The notes below the pieces were generated by a model. That model ran no database searches and was not told the origin of the DNA. It was given only the letters and a program-made list of their open reading frames with translations. Below are positions 16,787 through 25,061 of a DNA stretch of 44,218 bases, piece by piece; the stretch's first letter is position 1; every line of letters begins with the position of its first letter. Source of the DNA: Bdellovibrionales bacterium (GTDB lineage: Bacteria > Bdellovibrionota > Bdellovibrionia > Bdellovibrionales > JAMPXM01); contig SYLX01000140.1 in NCBI GenBank assembly GCA_005808505.1, positions 1 to 44,218 on the forward strand. Reading direction: 5' to 3'. The position numbers were made by a program, and so were the translations under genes.

Positions 16787-17821
16787 TCATTGTTTTGTTA
16801 CTTCAACGATAGTATGCATCCCGCCATTAGCGTCCATGGAATGTCCATCTTGACCGGGAATCGTTGGCCGATTCATGTCGTTCATAATGTGATGAAGAAG
16901 GTGACAGTGAAGCATCCAGACGCCAGGCTCGACTGCAGTGAATTCGATGTCTCTCGTTTCGCCAGCGCCTACTAGCACTGTTGCGGCTTTCCATTGAGCT
17001 GACTCCTGGATGCGCCCTCCATCAGTTCCCGTAACAAGGAAACGATGCCCGTGCATATGAATTGGGTGATTCATGACACTTAGATTTGCGATTCGAATTC
17101 GTACGTGATCACCGACTTTTACTTTCAGATGCTTTGTTACTGGACCGGATTTCCCATTGATCGTGAAGTACTGCTCTTCCATCGAAGTGGTGTCAGGTTG
17201 ATTGCTTCCCGCTGGAAGCGTGAACATCTGGAGCATCATCGTGAAATCTTTGGTTACGACGGGATAATGGGGCGTCCGCGGGTGAATGACAAACATTCCT
17301 GCGAGTCCCATTCCAACCTGATGTGTTTGATTGTAACCAGAGTGGTACATATGAGTTCCGTTTTGTTTTAGAGTGAACTCGTAAACAAATTGTCCACCTG
17401 GTGGGATCGGTTTTTGCGTATGAGACCCCGCACCGTCCATGTTGTTAGGAAGATCGATTCCGTGCCAGTGGATTGTTGTGGCCTCGGGAAGCTGATTCGA
17501 TACGATAATCCGAACGCGATCACCCTCTACAGCTTCAATAGTAGGCCCGGGCATCGAACCATTAAAGCCCCAAGTAGTCATGGGCACTCCATTATTGAAG
17601 CCTGGGTAAAGAGACTTGGCTACTGGCTGCGCCACGAGGCGAAATTCTTTGACGCCATCTTCGCCAACCGTGAAAGGCAGTTTAGGTACATCCAAACTGT
17701 TTACTGGTGTCGCCGGAACGTACCTTGCTGATGAAATCAATCCCAATCCACCAAGTCCAACCAAACTTACAAGTGCCGCAATCATGAAGCTCGATTTCGA
17801 GATTTGAAAATTCCCTTCCAT
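16787..17821 (-). CDS. Two-domain-type multicopper oxidase
   Basis: A 344-aa periplasmic or membrane-anchored copper oxidase. Residues 12-30 are a hydrophobic signal or anchor. Copper motifs: HWHG (118-121), then MYHSG (158-162), HPIHMHGH (252-259) and HCHLLHHIMNDM (305-316) with type 1 Cys306, His311 and Met316. The second motif is normally HSH; here the second His is Gly162, so one type 2/3 ligand is missing or replaced (His157 or His167 are nearby). Likely oxidises Cu+ or phenolics. GGAGGG precedes the ATG. It is divergent from csoR with a shared operator-like region. Confidence 0.92.
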   Translation of the reverse strand: MEGNFQISKSSFMIAALVSLVGLGGLGLISSARYVPATPVNSLDVPKLPFTVGEDGVKEFRLVAQPVAKSLYPGFNNGVPMTTWGFNGSMPGPTIEAVEGDRVRIIVSNQLPEATTIHWHGIDLPNNMDGAGSHTQKPIPPGGQFVYEFTLKQNGTHMYHSGYNQTHQVGMGLAGMFVIHPRTPHYPVVTKDFTMMLQMFTLPAGSNQPDTTSMEEQYFTINGKSGPVTKHLKVKVGDHVRIRIANLSVMNHPIHMHGHRFLVTGTDGGRIQESAQWKAATVLVGAGETRDIEFTAVEPGVWMLHCHLLHHIMNDMNRPTIPGQDGHSMDANGGMHTIVEVTKQ

Positions 17822-17834
17822 TGAACCCTCCGTT

Positions 17835-17850
17835 GTATACTCCCCTATAC
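17835..17850 (-). promoter_or_regulatory. Operator-like dyad at the oxidase promoter
   Basis: GTATA and TATAC flank a CTCCCC centre, giving a perfect 5-bp dyad with a G/C run, as in CsoR operators. It lies 14 bp before the oxidase ATG. The csoR promoter spacer carries a related sequence (ATACCCC and CCCTATA). Confidence 0.4.
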
Positions 17851-17964
17851 TATGCTCGTCGCGAAGCCTATAAAATTTTGATTGGAATCGTGGAAGTTAG
17901 CTTCGACGGCTTCCTTACCAAACTAGACTTGTGAAACAGGAACTCCCTGGGCGGGATGCTCAAT

Positions 17965-17993
17965 TTGACAGATACCCCAGTACCCTATATGCA
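17965..17993 (+). promoter_or_regulatory. csoR promoter with embedded CsoR-like operator
   Basis: TTGACA (17965-17970) and TATGCA (17988-17993), 17-bp spacer; TATATG with a 15-bp spacer is an alternative. The spacer contains ATACCCC and CCCTATA, related to the motif at the divergent oxidase gene. Repression by apo-CsoR and release by Cu+ would be expected. The promoter rules out starts upstream of about 18000. Confidence 0.55.
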
Positions 17994-18030
17994 TTTTCCA
18001 AGATCCCTGAGGGGAAGATCGGATTCAAAA

Positions 18031-18354
18031 ATGGAATTAGCGAGAAAGAAGAAGCCTAAAGCAAACACAGGCATCAAAGGCCTTGCGCTCGCAGATAAAC
18101 AAATCAGCAGTTTGAAACGAATTGCACGAATCAAGGGTCAGATTGAAGGGATCGAAAGAATGCTGCTTGAAGGCCGCTATTGTCCTGACATTTTACAGCA
18201 GGTGAAATCCGCGAGTTCAGCCCTTAAAGGCCTAGAATGTGAAATTCTCGAGGGACACATTAGGGGCTGCGTCAAACAAGCTTTTGCGGCAAAGGATCCT
18301 TACTTGTCCGAACAAAAAATTGCGGAACTCGTTAATTTGCTACGAAGCCGCTAA
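18031..18354 (+). CDS. csoR: CsoR-family copper-sensing repressor
   Basis: A 107-aa all-helical DNA-binding repressor of the CsoR/RcnR family. The core ISSLKRIARIKGQIEGIERML is typical, and the copper ligand set is complete: Cys51 (GRYCPDIL), His76 and Cys80 (LEGHIRGC), with the 25 and 4 residue spacing of CsoR, so Cu+ is the likely inducer rather than Ni or formaldehyde. I chose ATG 18031 because the promoter lies at 17965-17993; the open frame runs back to 17956. It stands divergent from the multicopper oxidase operon. Confidence 0.92.
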   Translation: MELARKKKPKANTGIKGLALADKQISSLKRIARIKGQIEGIERMLLEGRYCPDILQQVKSASSALKGLECEILEGHIRGCVKQAFAAKDPYLSEQKIAELVNLLRSR

Positions 18355-18567
18355 ATTGAGTTTACTCCGAAACAGAAGACAAACTCAGAGTCCAAAAAAG
18401 TGATCTGTCTCATAACTGCTGTAGGCTTTTCTTCAGTACACAAATGCCATCACTGCTTGCATCCGGACCCACCAACTAAGACCAATTTTTTGTCTCTAGC
18501 TTTTTTGTCTCGAAGCTGAAGCTGGCTCCAGCACCTATGGAGGGGAGCTCATGTGGCAGTTATCAAT

Positions 18568-19110
18568 TTACTTCTGATTACCGGTTATGAGTTTTTCGCT
18601 TCGGGCAATCCAGTCTAATACAACTTGCTTTTCACTTTCAGACAGACCCGCATCCCAATGCATCATTCGGTAAGAGTCCGGCGGCATAGTGCGTTCAACA
18701 ATTGACTCCAGTATCGCCTTCAAATCTTCAAGTGGTTTGCCGTGGCCGCCAAAAGGAAAATCTTTTGTCATGTCTAAATGCTCTTTTGCATCAAGCATGT
18801 CTTGATTCATCATCCCGTGAATCAGAGGAACATTATAGTACCAAGGAAGTTTAGAGTTCTGACCATGGCAATCAAAACAGCTTTTCTGAAATATGGGCTT
18901 CACTGTTTTGATATAATCTTCGTTGATTCTCTCTAGCCATACACCGTCAGAGACATCTTGCTTTGTTACTAACATTGAATCTGCGGAATGCTTTTCACCT
19001 TTGTGAGCAAAGGCAATTGATGGGACTGCGACCAATATAAGACAAAACAAGAAAACCTCTTCTCGCCTAGACCATCCGAGTAACGAGCTGTCTTTTCCCT
19101 CGTAAATCAT
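18568..19110 (-). CDS. Exported haem-binding-domain (c-type) protein
   Basis: A 180-aa protein with an N-terminal hydrophobic segment (VFLFCLILVAVPSIAFA) ending at a signal-peptidase-like site, so periplasmic. One haem c motif, CFDCH, lies near residue 78. The C-terminal part GHGKPLEDLKAILESIVERTMPPDSYRMMHWDAGLSESEKQVVLDWI, in two stretches, resembles the haem_bd family of bacterial proteins in which a Met (TMPPDSY) supplies the sixth ligand. AAGGT lies 7 nt before the ATG. It may pass electrons from the copper oxidases. It is transcribed alone and converges with csoR. Confidence 0.8.
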   Translation of the reverse strand: MIYEGKDSSLLGWSRREEVFLFCLILVAVPSIAFAHKGEKHSADSMLVTKQDVSDGVWLERINEDYIKTVKPIFQKSCFDCHGQNSKLPWYYNVPLIHGMMNQDMLDAKEHLDMTKDFPFGGHGKPLEDLKAILESIVERTMPPDSYRMMHWDAGLSESEKQVVLDWIARSEKLITGNQK

Positions 19111-19447
19111 TGACGTTACCTTCTAACCTCTCAAGATAATCAATACGTGTTTTCGCATAAGCGCTTTCGAACTCCTAGGAGCGAATTCGACTGCTATCAA
19201 CTACGCGAGCTCAACCCCTTTCGACTAAATTTCCTCTATGGAACTAAATCCATCATGGCAGTCGAATCTGTTGCGCTTTTTGCATTCAATTCCTCACACA
19301 AGGAATGCCTGTTGCCTCGCATGCTTCCTTGCTGAGAACTAGTTTCTCTCGGTTCTCCCAAAGAGATCTTCAACCTAAAAAGCGTCGTTATCGCAAATCT
19401 TCGAAAATAACCCGACTCATTTGCTTGCAGATTAGAGTGGGTGGCCC
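19111..19447. other. Gap with no gene seen
   Basis: A 337-bp stretch between the haem-binding gene and the end of the large oxidase gene. Frames here lack ribosome binding sites and protein-like sequence. A short palindrome CTCCTAGGAG is present near 19170-19180. I see no convincing terminator. Confidence 0.4.
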
Positions 19448-21955
19448 TCAAAACTGAATCTGAGCGCCAACACCTGCGCTCTTTTCTGTGAACATCAAGC
19501 CCGCAGCCCAGCTCCACGAAGGTCCGTACATAAGTGACACTTCGAATTCTTGATCGCGTTCGCCACCCCATCCTGGTCTCCATGTGAACTCGGCATCCGA
19601 AAATACATTCTTCGTCCACTGAAACCGCTTTTCGAGATCAAATCGAAACTTGCCCTCATGATTGATGGAAACACTGCTCTCGATCAACATCGGTAACGTG
19701 TACCCGATGCCGATCATACCTAAACCTCTCTCGTCGTAGAGCGATGCACCTCCAAAGACATTGAAGAAGTTTGAGAACCATCGACGGTAAACGAGATCAC
19801 CCTCGGTTTCCCACTCTTGCCCAAACGAGAAGTTCTTTCCTTCGATATTCGCTGACTCCAATTCAATATCCAGTTCGTCCCACGTTCTCATCAAACGGAA
19901 CTGAGCCTTCGCATGGTTACTCGCCACCTCAAGCTGAGTGTGATTGTATAGATGCTCGTGGAGGTGCGGATCTTTATGGATGTTCGATTCCATTTCAGGC
20001 GTCAGCTTGAAGTCGTTGTATCGAACAATTCGCGCCATACCTGTTTTCATGTGATAGAGGTTGTGACAGTGGAGCATCCACTGCCCAGGTTCATTTGCAT
20101 AAAACTCGATCGTGCGCGAACCATGAGGAGGAACATCCACCGTGTGTTTAAGCGGTGACCTCTCTCCATTTGCGTTCACCACACGGAAGAAATGACCATG
20201 TAAATGCATCGGATGATGCATCATCGTATCGTTTTGGAATTCTATACGAACGACTTCTCCGCTATTGATTCTAAGCAGGCTGTCTTGCTGGATAGCTTTC
20301 CCATTGATATGCCAAACGTATCGTTCCATATCCCCACCAAGTACGAGTTTAAGCTCGTGAGCCTTAGCGTCCTTCGGGAGAGTCGTCGGCTGAAGTGCAG
20401 AAAGCGCATCGACTGTCAGTGTTTCAACCGGCGGCTTGGATGCAGCAGACCTCACATCACGTTCGACTGCGTTCTGTCTGAGCATTGCGTCTGATTGCGT
20501 GCTCCAATCAATTGCTGTACCTTTTTTGATAGTTAGCGGTACTGTTGTTTCCTTAGCGGCACTCCCTTTCACCTTCTTTGTTGTGATTGCAGGCTCTGGC
20601 TTCGCATGAGCGGCGTGATTATCGTGTCCACCATGTGCTGAATGGTCAGCATGTCCACCGCCTGCTCCTGGCTTCTCTTTGGATGTTGTTGCGGAACCAG
20701 GAACTTGAGCATGTCCGCTGTGATCATTTTTTGTTGAAGCTTCTGTATGTCTCGAATGGCCAGTTTCGGAACTCATGCCGCCATGACCATTATGGTCCCC
20801 GTGCATTTTTGAATGGTCCATCTTACTGTGATCCATTACGGATTGACCCGAATGACCATGGGCACTGTGATCCATACTTGCACCGCCATGGGCACTATGG
20901 TCCATTCCGCCGCCTCCGTGCCCAGAGTGATCCATTGATGCATACATATCCGGGAGTGGTTTATTCGGAGCATTGACCTTCTGAGCTTCAGCCATCCCAA
21001 GCCAAGTAGAAGCGTATCCAGTTACGTCTTGTACAGTTGCTCGAAGCTCGTAATTCTTATGCTCAGGCAGACTCACGAGAATATCGTAGGTCTCAGCCAT
21101 ACCCATCAAAAGTTCTTTTGCTTGAACCGGCTCAATATCAACCCCGTCAGCGGCAATAACCGTCATCGGTATTCCCATCGATACATAGAAATAGCTTGAA
21201 GCAGCGGCGTTAATGATTCGAACTCTGATCTTTTCGCCTGGATGTGCGGTCAAAAGTTGAGAATCGCGCTTGCCGTTGATTAGAAATGCGTCATAGCCGA
21301 CGTCGGATAGATCCATACCTCCCATCCGACTCCATTCATTCTTTAAATGAGACTTCAGTCCGCCGGCTTGAACTGCACCGAAGTAGGAGCGAACCGAATC
21401 TTTTTTGTAAAGATAGTAGTCGCCATCTTTCCGCAAGTTTCGAATGATTTGATCAGCATTCTCATCGGACCAATCACTTAGAACCACGACCGCATCTTTG
21501 TCGTACTGAATAGCTTTCTTTTTTGGGTGAATGATGAACGCTCCATAAACACCCTTTTGCTCTTGAACGGCTGTGTGCGAGTGATACCAATAAGTACCGC
21601 TTTGACGAATTTTGAATTTAAAAAGACGCGACTTTCCGGAATGAATTGGTGGCGTGTTGACATAGGCAACTCCGTCTTCTTCTGGAGGAAGAAGAATTCC
21701 ATGCCAATGAATCGAAACTTCTTCGTTCGGGATTTCGTTTTTCACCAGGATCTCCGCGTCATCTCCTTCAGTAAACTCCAAAGTTGGCGCTGGAATTCCA
21801 CCATTCACTGTAAGTGCAAAATCGACTTCCTTCTTGCCGCTTAGATTTACTTTTTCGTTTCGAACTGTGAGTTCGTAACGAACCGTTTTCGAAAAAGCTT
21901 CCGCTGAGGAAAAAACTAGGAAGATAGCCGTTAAGATAAAAGTTAGAACTCTCAT
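19448..21955 (-). CDS. copA: CopA-type multicopper oxidase fused to a CopB-like outer-membrane barrel domain
   Basis: An 835-aa exported fusion. Residues 1-22 form a Sec-type signal. Residues 23-330 and 510-645 are the cupredoxin domains of a CopA/PcoA-type copper oxidase: HWHG (83-86), HSH (125-127), HPMHLHGH (581-588), HCHNLYHMKTGM (629-640), all ligands present. Between them, 338-458 is a His/Met/Gly insert with many MDHSxH units, a Cu+-binding region as in CopA/PcoA. After residue 650 the chain continues as amphipathic strands (AQFRLMRTWDELDIELES... GAQIQF) ending in Phe, like the C-terminal part of CopB. Normally CopA and CopB are separate genes. A CueR-like dyad lies upstream. Confidence 0.92.
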   Translation of the reverse strand: MRVLTFILTAIFLVFSSAEAFSKTVRYELTVRNEKVNLSGKKEVDFALTVNGGIPAPTLEFTEGDDAEILVKNEIPNEEVSIHWHGILLPPEEDGVAYVNTPPIHSGKSRLFKFKIRQSGTYWYHSHTAVQEQKGVYGAFIIHPKKKAIQYDKDAVVVLSDWSDENADQIIRNLRKDGDYYLYKKDSVRSYFGAVQAGGLKSHLKNEWSRMGGMDLSDVGYDAFLINGKRDSQLLTAHPGEKIRVRIINAAASSYFYVSMGIPMTVIAADGVDIEPVQAKELLMGMAETYDILVSLPEHKNYELRATVQDVTGYASTWLGMAEAQKVNAPNKPLPDMYASMDHSGHGGGGMDHSAHGGASMDHSAHGHSGQSVMDHSKMDHSKMHGDHNGHGGMSSETGHSRHTEASTKNDHSGHAQVPGSATTSKEKPGAGGGHADHSAHGGHDNHAAHAKPEPAITTKKVKGSAAKETTVPLTIKKGTAIDWSTQSDAMLRQNAVERDVRSAASKPPVETLTVDALSALQPTTLPKDAKAHELKLVLGGDMERYVWHINGKAIQQDSLLRINSGEVVRIEFQNDTMMHHPMHLHGHFFRVVNANGERSPLKHTVDVPPHGSRTIEFYANEPGQWMLHCHNLYHMKTGMARIVRYNDFKLTPEMESNIHKDPHLHEHLYNHTQLEVASNHAKAQFRLMRTWDELDIELESANIEGKNFSFGQEWETEGDLVYRRWFSNFFNVFGGASLYDERGLGMIGIGYTLPMLIESSVSINHEGKFRFDLEKRFQWTKNVFSDAEFTWRPGWGGERDQEFEVSLMYGPSWSWAAGLMFTEKSAGVGAQIQF

Positions 21956-21989
21956 ATTTCAATCTCCGTAGTATTGGATGCAATCTACA

Positions 21990-22020
21990 TTTCTGCGGCT
22001 TCCAACTATTGGAAGGTCAA
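21990..22020 (-). promoter_or_regulatory. CueR-like promoter of the copA fusion gene
   Basis: On the minus strand TTGACC (-35, 22015-22020) is followed by a dyad TTCCA...TGGAA and, after a 19-bp spacer, CAGAAA as a weak -10. Nineteen of 22 bases from the -35 through the dyad match the ATPase promoter at 27857-27887. MerR-type activators use such long spacers. Confidence 0.6.
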
Positions 22021-22024
22021 CTAC

Positions 22025-22579
22025 TTAAATCCGCTGCATTCGCAAGGCACGCATATACTTGAACTTCCAAACGGTTTCTGCGGCAACAAATCCACCAATC
22101 AATGCGCCTAATAACCACAATCCTGAAAACGTCAGAGCCAGCTCTGCACCTACTGTCATGAATAGTCCAAGCGAAAGTCCCGCAAGCGCAAATGTCTGGG
22201 GAAACCCCGTCCGGCGAAGAGCCCTACTTTCCTCAAGAGTAAGAAAGTATCCGGAAGCAAGAACACTTGATCCAACGAAGAAGACTCCACATCCAATCAT
22301 GCAAACACCATGTCCACCAATTGACATGAGCCAGTCGGCGAGAGAACGGGATGTTTGAAAGGGATTTAGGTCAAACTGATGACAAATCGAAAGCGATAGG
22401 GAACCGACTAGCGCGTGAATTACCAAAACCTTCACAAAGACAAGCCAAGGGTTCGGATCAAGAAGCCGCTTCATCCTCAACGTAACTCTCGTTGTTTCCT
22501 CAATAGGAACTTCATGTGAACCAGAGCCAAGAAACTCTCTGTATTCATTGAGCCAATTTTCATTTCTTTCGCCGTTCAT
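22025..22579 (-). CDS. Four-helix membrane protein, probable anti-sigma partner
   Basis: A 184-aa protein with a hydrophilic N-terminus of about 50 residues (MNGERNENWLNEYREFLGSG...), then four hydrophobic segments (WLVFVKVLVIHALVGSLSL; VCMIGCGVFFVGSSVLASG; TFALAGLSLGLFMTVGAEL; LLGALIGGFVAAETVW). It overlaps the ECF sigma gene by 20 bp and has GGAG 6 nt before ATG 22579. Cytosolic N-terminus plus membrane part and coupling to a sigma gene fit an anti-sigma factor. His and Cys residues in ICHQF and GGHGVCMIGC could sense metal. No named family is recognised. Confidence 0.75.
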   Translation of the reverse strand: MNGERNENWLNEYREFLGSGSHEVPIEETTRVTLRMKRLLDPNPWLVFVKVLVIHALVGSLSLSICHQFDLNPFQTSRSLADWLMSIGGHGVCMIGCGVFFVGSSVLASGYFLTLEESRALRRTGFPQTFALAGLSLGLFMTVGAELALTFSGLWLLGALIGGFVAAETVWKFKYMRALRMQRI

Positions 22580-23111
22580 GGCGTTCTCCTTCAATTACTA
22601 ACTCCTTCAGTCGCTTCAATCCTCGACTGACGAGTTTCCTCACATTAACTGGAGATGTCCTAAGCACAGCCGCAATCTCCTCGAATGTCTTCTCATCTAC
22701 GCAGCGAAGTTCTAACGCTGCTCTCTGAGTTGAGCTAAGTGAAGCTAGATGAGGCTCTAAGTCGATCAAGTATTCGTTCTTCGCTTGAGACGGAAAAACA
22801 CCTAAGTCTGGCTCCGTCGTCTCGACGATCTGCCTTCCTTGTGCACGTAAAGAATCCAAAACTACGGTACGCGAAATCGAAAACAGCCAAGGAAGATATG
22901 GAAGAGTTCGATTATACAGATGCTTAGATTTATGCATCTTCACAAACACCTCCTGATATACCTCAGAGACCTTTTGAGGATCCGCGATTCGCCGTCTCAC
23001 GAACGCCAAAACCTTCCCGCTATGCCGCCTGTATAGCTCCGAGAATGCATCTTCAGACCCGAGCTGGTACTCAGACATCAGTTCTTCATCTGTTTTCTCC
23101 GAAAACCGCAT
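22560..23111 (-). CDS. ECF RNA polymerase sigma factor
   Basis: A 183-aa group IV sigma factor. Region 2 is seen in DEELMSEYQLGSEDAFSELYRRH and the promoter-melting part VYQEVFVKMHKSKHLY, region 4 in LSSTQRAALELRCVDEKTF and EEIAAVLRTSPVNVRKLVSRGLKRLK. There is no Cys-rich C-terminal domain, so it is not of the CorE copper-sensing type; control would come from the membrane protein encoded next. I chose ATG 23111 with GAGGG just upstream; longer forms from ATG 23135 or TTG 23156 lack a binding site. It is divergent from the outer-membrane-protein operon and may drive it. Confidence 0.88.
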   Translation of the reverse strand: MRFSEKTDEELMSEYQLGSEDAFSELYRRHSGKVLAFVRRRIADPQKVSEVYQEVFVKMHKSKHLYNRTLPYLPWLFSISRTVVLDSLRAQGRQIVETTEPDLGVFPSQAKNEYLIDLEPHLASLSSTQRAALELRCVDEKTFEEIAAVLRTSPVNVRKLVSRGLKRLKELVIEGERHERRKK

Positions 23112-23264
23112 CTGCCCTCTCACTCTTCTACGCATGACTTTGCGATCTTGTGACAAAGCCGATTGTATTTGTAGAATTGAAGTGAAATCAAATATCTGCG
23201 CGACTAGCGTTTATCATGTCACAGCCAATCAGTTTCGGACGTAAAGGGTATAAGAGGACAAGCA

Positions 23265-23909
23265 ATGATCAAAATGATTCTTTTGATAATCTCGATCGGA
23301 ATGTTCGGCATTCACGCACAAGCGCACCCGGTTGCGTATCAAGGTGCGACAGGCTTAATGACCTGGAATCAACCTTTTATGTCGGATCATTGGATTACCT
23401 TTAGCTTTCGCCCCAACATGGCGGCCGCAGGAAGGTTCATGCGAATGGAAATGCCAGAAGGCCGAGCTAATTTTTCGGGCCTCCAATTCGATTATCTTTT
23501 GAAGCGTTGGAATGGAGATGATCACCAAACGAACATTTACGTTTACGGCGGAGCGGGACATATTAATTTGCTTGGTCGAACTGATGCTACCAATGGTGGA
23601 GCGTATATCAGCGGAATAGAAGCTGACGCGGAAAATCGAAAATATTTTTCGCTTATCAAGGTTGAATCAATGCAAACCAATGTCGCAGAAGACTTCAATC
23701 ACGTCGAAGCTCGGCTCGGCATTGCACCCTACGAAGCCGAATACAATGAGTTGGCGACTTGGTTTATGGTGCAAGGACAATGGCACCCTTCTCTTGAGAA
23801 GAAATTCGTCGTTACCCCCCTTGCTCGAATGTTTTACAAGAGTTTCTTGCTCGAAACTGGCGTCAGTCTCGACGGTGATTGGATGATGAATTTTATGTTC
23901 CATCTTTGA
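23265..23909 (+). CDS. Exported beta-barrel-like protein of a metal operon
   Basis: A 214-aa protein with a signal peptide (ILLIISIGMFGIHAQAHP). The mature part is rich in Gly and aromatic residues with alternating strands (WITFSFRPNMAAAGRFMRME; LQFDYLLKRWNG; NIYVYGGAGHINLL; ARLGIAPYEAEY) and closes with MMNFMFHL, suggesting an outer-membrane barrel. Several His and Met residues occur. I do not recognise a named family. First gene of an operon with the HMA protein and the MerT-like protein, divergent from the ECF sigma gene. AGAGGA precedes the ATG. Confidence 0.75.
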   Translation: MIKMILLIISIGMFGIHAQAHPVAYQGATGLMTWNQPFMSDHWITFSFRPNMAAAGRFMRMEMPEGRANFSGLQFDYLLKRWNGDDHQTNIYVYGGAGHINLLGRTDATNGGAYISGIEADAENRKYFSLIKVESMQTNVAEDFNHVEARLGIAPYEAEYNELATWFMVQGQWHPSLEKKFVVTPLARMFYKSFLLETGVSLDGDWMMNFMFHL

Positions 23910-23922
23910 AATCGGAGGATTT

Positions 23923-24210
23923 ATGACAACTAGAAACTTTGCGTTCGCAGCCTTGTTGCTCCTATTGCCCTTCCTCGCCGAAGCCAAGTCGATCTCAGTA
24001 CAAGTCAAGGGCATGGTCTGCGCCTTCTGCGCCCAGGGCATTGAGAAAAAATTTAAATCACTTCCAGAAATCACCAAAGTACACGTGAGTCTCGAAACAA
24101 AACTGGTATCTCTAGAAACTCAAGAGGGTAAAGACATCCCCGACGATCAGATCAAAAAGATCATCACCGAGTCTGGATACGACGTCGTAAAAATTGAGAG
24201 AGCGAAATGA
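23923..24210 (+). CDS. Periplasmic heavy-metal-associated (HMA/MerP-like) protein
   Basis: A 95-aa protein with a signal peptide (FAALLLLLPFLAEAKS) followed by a single HMA domain of ferredoxin-like fold. The metal-binding loop reads GMVCAFCAQGIEKKF, a CxxC motif in the usual place after the first strand, and the domain ends in the typical IKKIITESGYDVVKI. It would bind Cu+ or Hg2+ in the periplasm and hand it to the next protein. GGAGG lies close before the ATG. Its stop overlaps the next start (ATGA). Confidence 0.9.
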   Translation: MTTRNFAFAALLLLLPFLAEAKSISVQVKGMVCAFCAQGIEKKFKSLPEITKVHVSLETKLVSLETQEGKDIPDDQIKKIITESGYDVVKIERAK

Positions 24211-24569
24211 ACCGCGTCACCAATTTCCTTACGCTCTTCACATCTATGAGCACACTCATATGCTGCGCCCTTCCTGCCCTGTTGGTGAGTTTAGGTTTAG
24301 GCGCTGTGATGGCAGGTCTGGCCAGCAATGTTCCAGGATTGATCTGGGTCTCGGAGAATAAGACAGCCGTTTTTGTTTTCGCTGGGGTTATGCTCGCGAC
24401 AAACGGCATGCTCTTATGGAAGAATCGAAATGCACCCTGTCCTGTTGATCCGATCTTGCGACAGGCCTGTTTAACAGGAAGAAGAAACAGCAAGACGATC
24501 TACATAATCAGCCTTGCTATCTTCGCCACGGGGTTTTTCTTTGCTTATTTAGCACCGAATCTTTTTTAA
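24207..24569 (+). CDS. MerT-like small metal-transport membrane protein
   Basis: A 120-aa protein with three hydrophobic segments. The first has a vicinal Cys pair, LICCALPALLVSLGLGAVM, as in MerT-type transporters, and a loop CPVDPILRQAC carries two more Cys. Together with the preceding MerP-like protein this is a MerT/MerP-type pair, but no mercuric reductase is present, so the metal may be Cu, not Hg. Direction of transport cannot be told. It overlaps the HMA gene by four bases and converges with the TRASH gene (4-bp gap). Confidence 0.8.
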   Translation: MNRVTNFLTLFTSMSTLICCALPALLVSLGLGAVMAGLASNVPGLIWVSENKTAVFVFAGVMLATNGMLLWKNRNAPCPVDPILRQACLTGRRNSKTIYIISLAIFATGFFFAYLAPNLF

Positions 24570-24573
24570 GAGG

Positions 24574-24966
24574 TTAGTGCTGCGTGTGTTCACCATGTGC
24601 ACTGTTCGGACTTTGGATCTTTGAAAACTGCTCAAATGTCTTTTTGTTCTCAAAGTAAATTACTGAATTATCGCTACGAGCAGCAATCACTGCTTTCGCT
24701 TTATCGACTGGCTTACCAGTCACTGGATCAATCGCGGTTCTTGCTTTAGAGTCTTTTGATAGGGTTTCCTTGCAGTTTTCACAGCAGCCATAATACGTTT
24801 TACCGCCATTGGAGACTGGAATCTGCTTCTTCCCGAAATACATATCGGTCACCATACAAACCTTCTCGTGCTCTACGATTTTCAAGCTTTCAGCCGACAA
24901 AGCTGGATCGGCAAAAACGAGTAAGCCAAAAAAAACTGTAAGAACCAATAAAAGTCTGTTTTTCAT
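24574..24966 (-). CDS. Exported TRASH/NosL-like metal-binding protein
   Basis: A 130-aa protein with signal peptide (LLLVLTVFFGLLVFADPALSA). The centre VCMVTDMYFGKKQIPV and TYYGCCENCKETL has the TRASH-like Cys pattern (C...CxxC) that binds heavy metals. A second half (DPVTGKPVDKAKAV, VIYFENKKTFEQF) resembles the repeated YHS/NosL-like fold. The tail is His-rich (HGEHTQH). It could be a periplasmic copper chaperone for the ATPase or oxidases. It lies 95 bp downstream of cueR on the same strand and may belong to the same transcript. Confidence 0.82.
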   Translation of the reverse strand: MKNRLLLVLTVFFGLLVFADPALSAESLKIVEHEKVCMVTDMYFGKKQIPVSNGGKTYYGCCENCKETLSKDSKARTAIDPVTGKPVDKAKAVIAARSDNSVIYFENKKTFEQFSKIQSPNSAHGEHTQH

Positions 24967-25061
24967 AAATTGCCCCGCTGATTTCCTAAAGGGTTTTCCA
25001 TTGTTAAGTACTTGACGATCAATACGATGGCGTCATGAATTCTGTGACTACGTTCGGAAAA

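Noticed and set aside
19236..19619. 127-codon minus-strand frame
   Set aside because: Overlaps the 3' end of the copA fusion gene in another frame and has no start signal.
23149..23224. TGTGACA/TGTCACA pair as an ECF promoter
   Set aside because: The two heptamers are inverted copies near the sigma start, but no matching -10 at ECF spacing could be found by eye.
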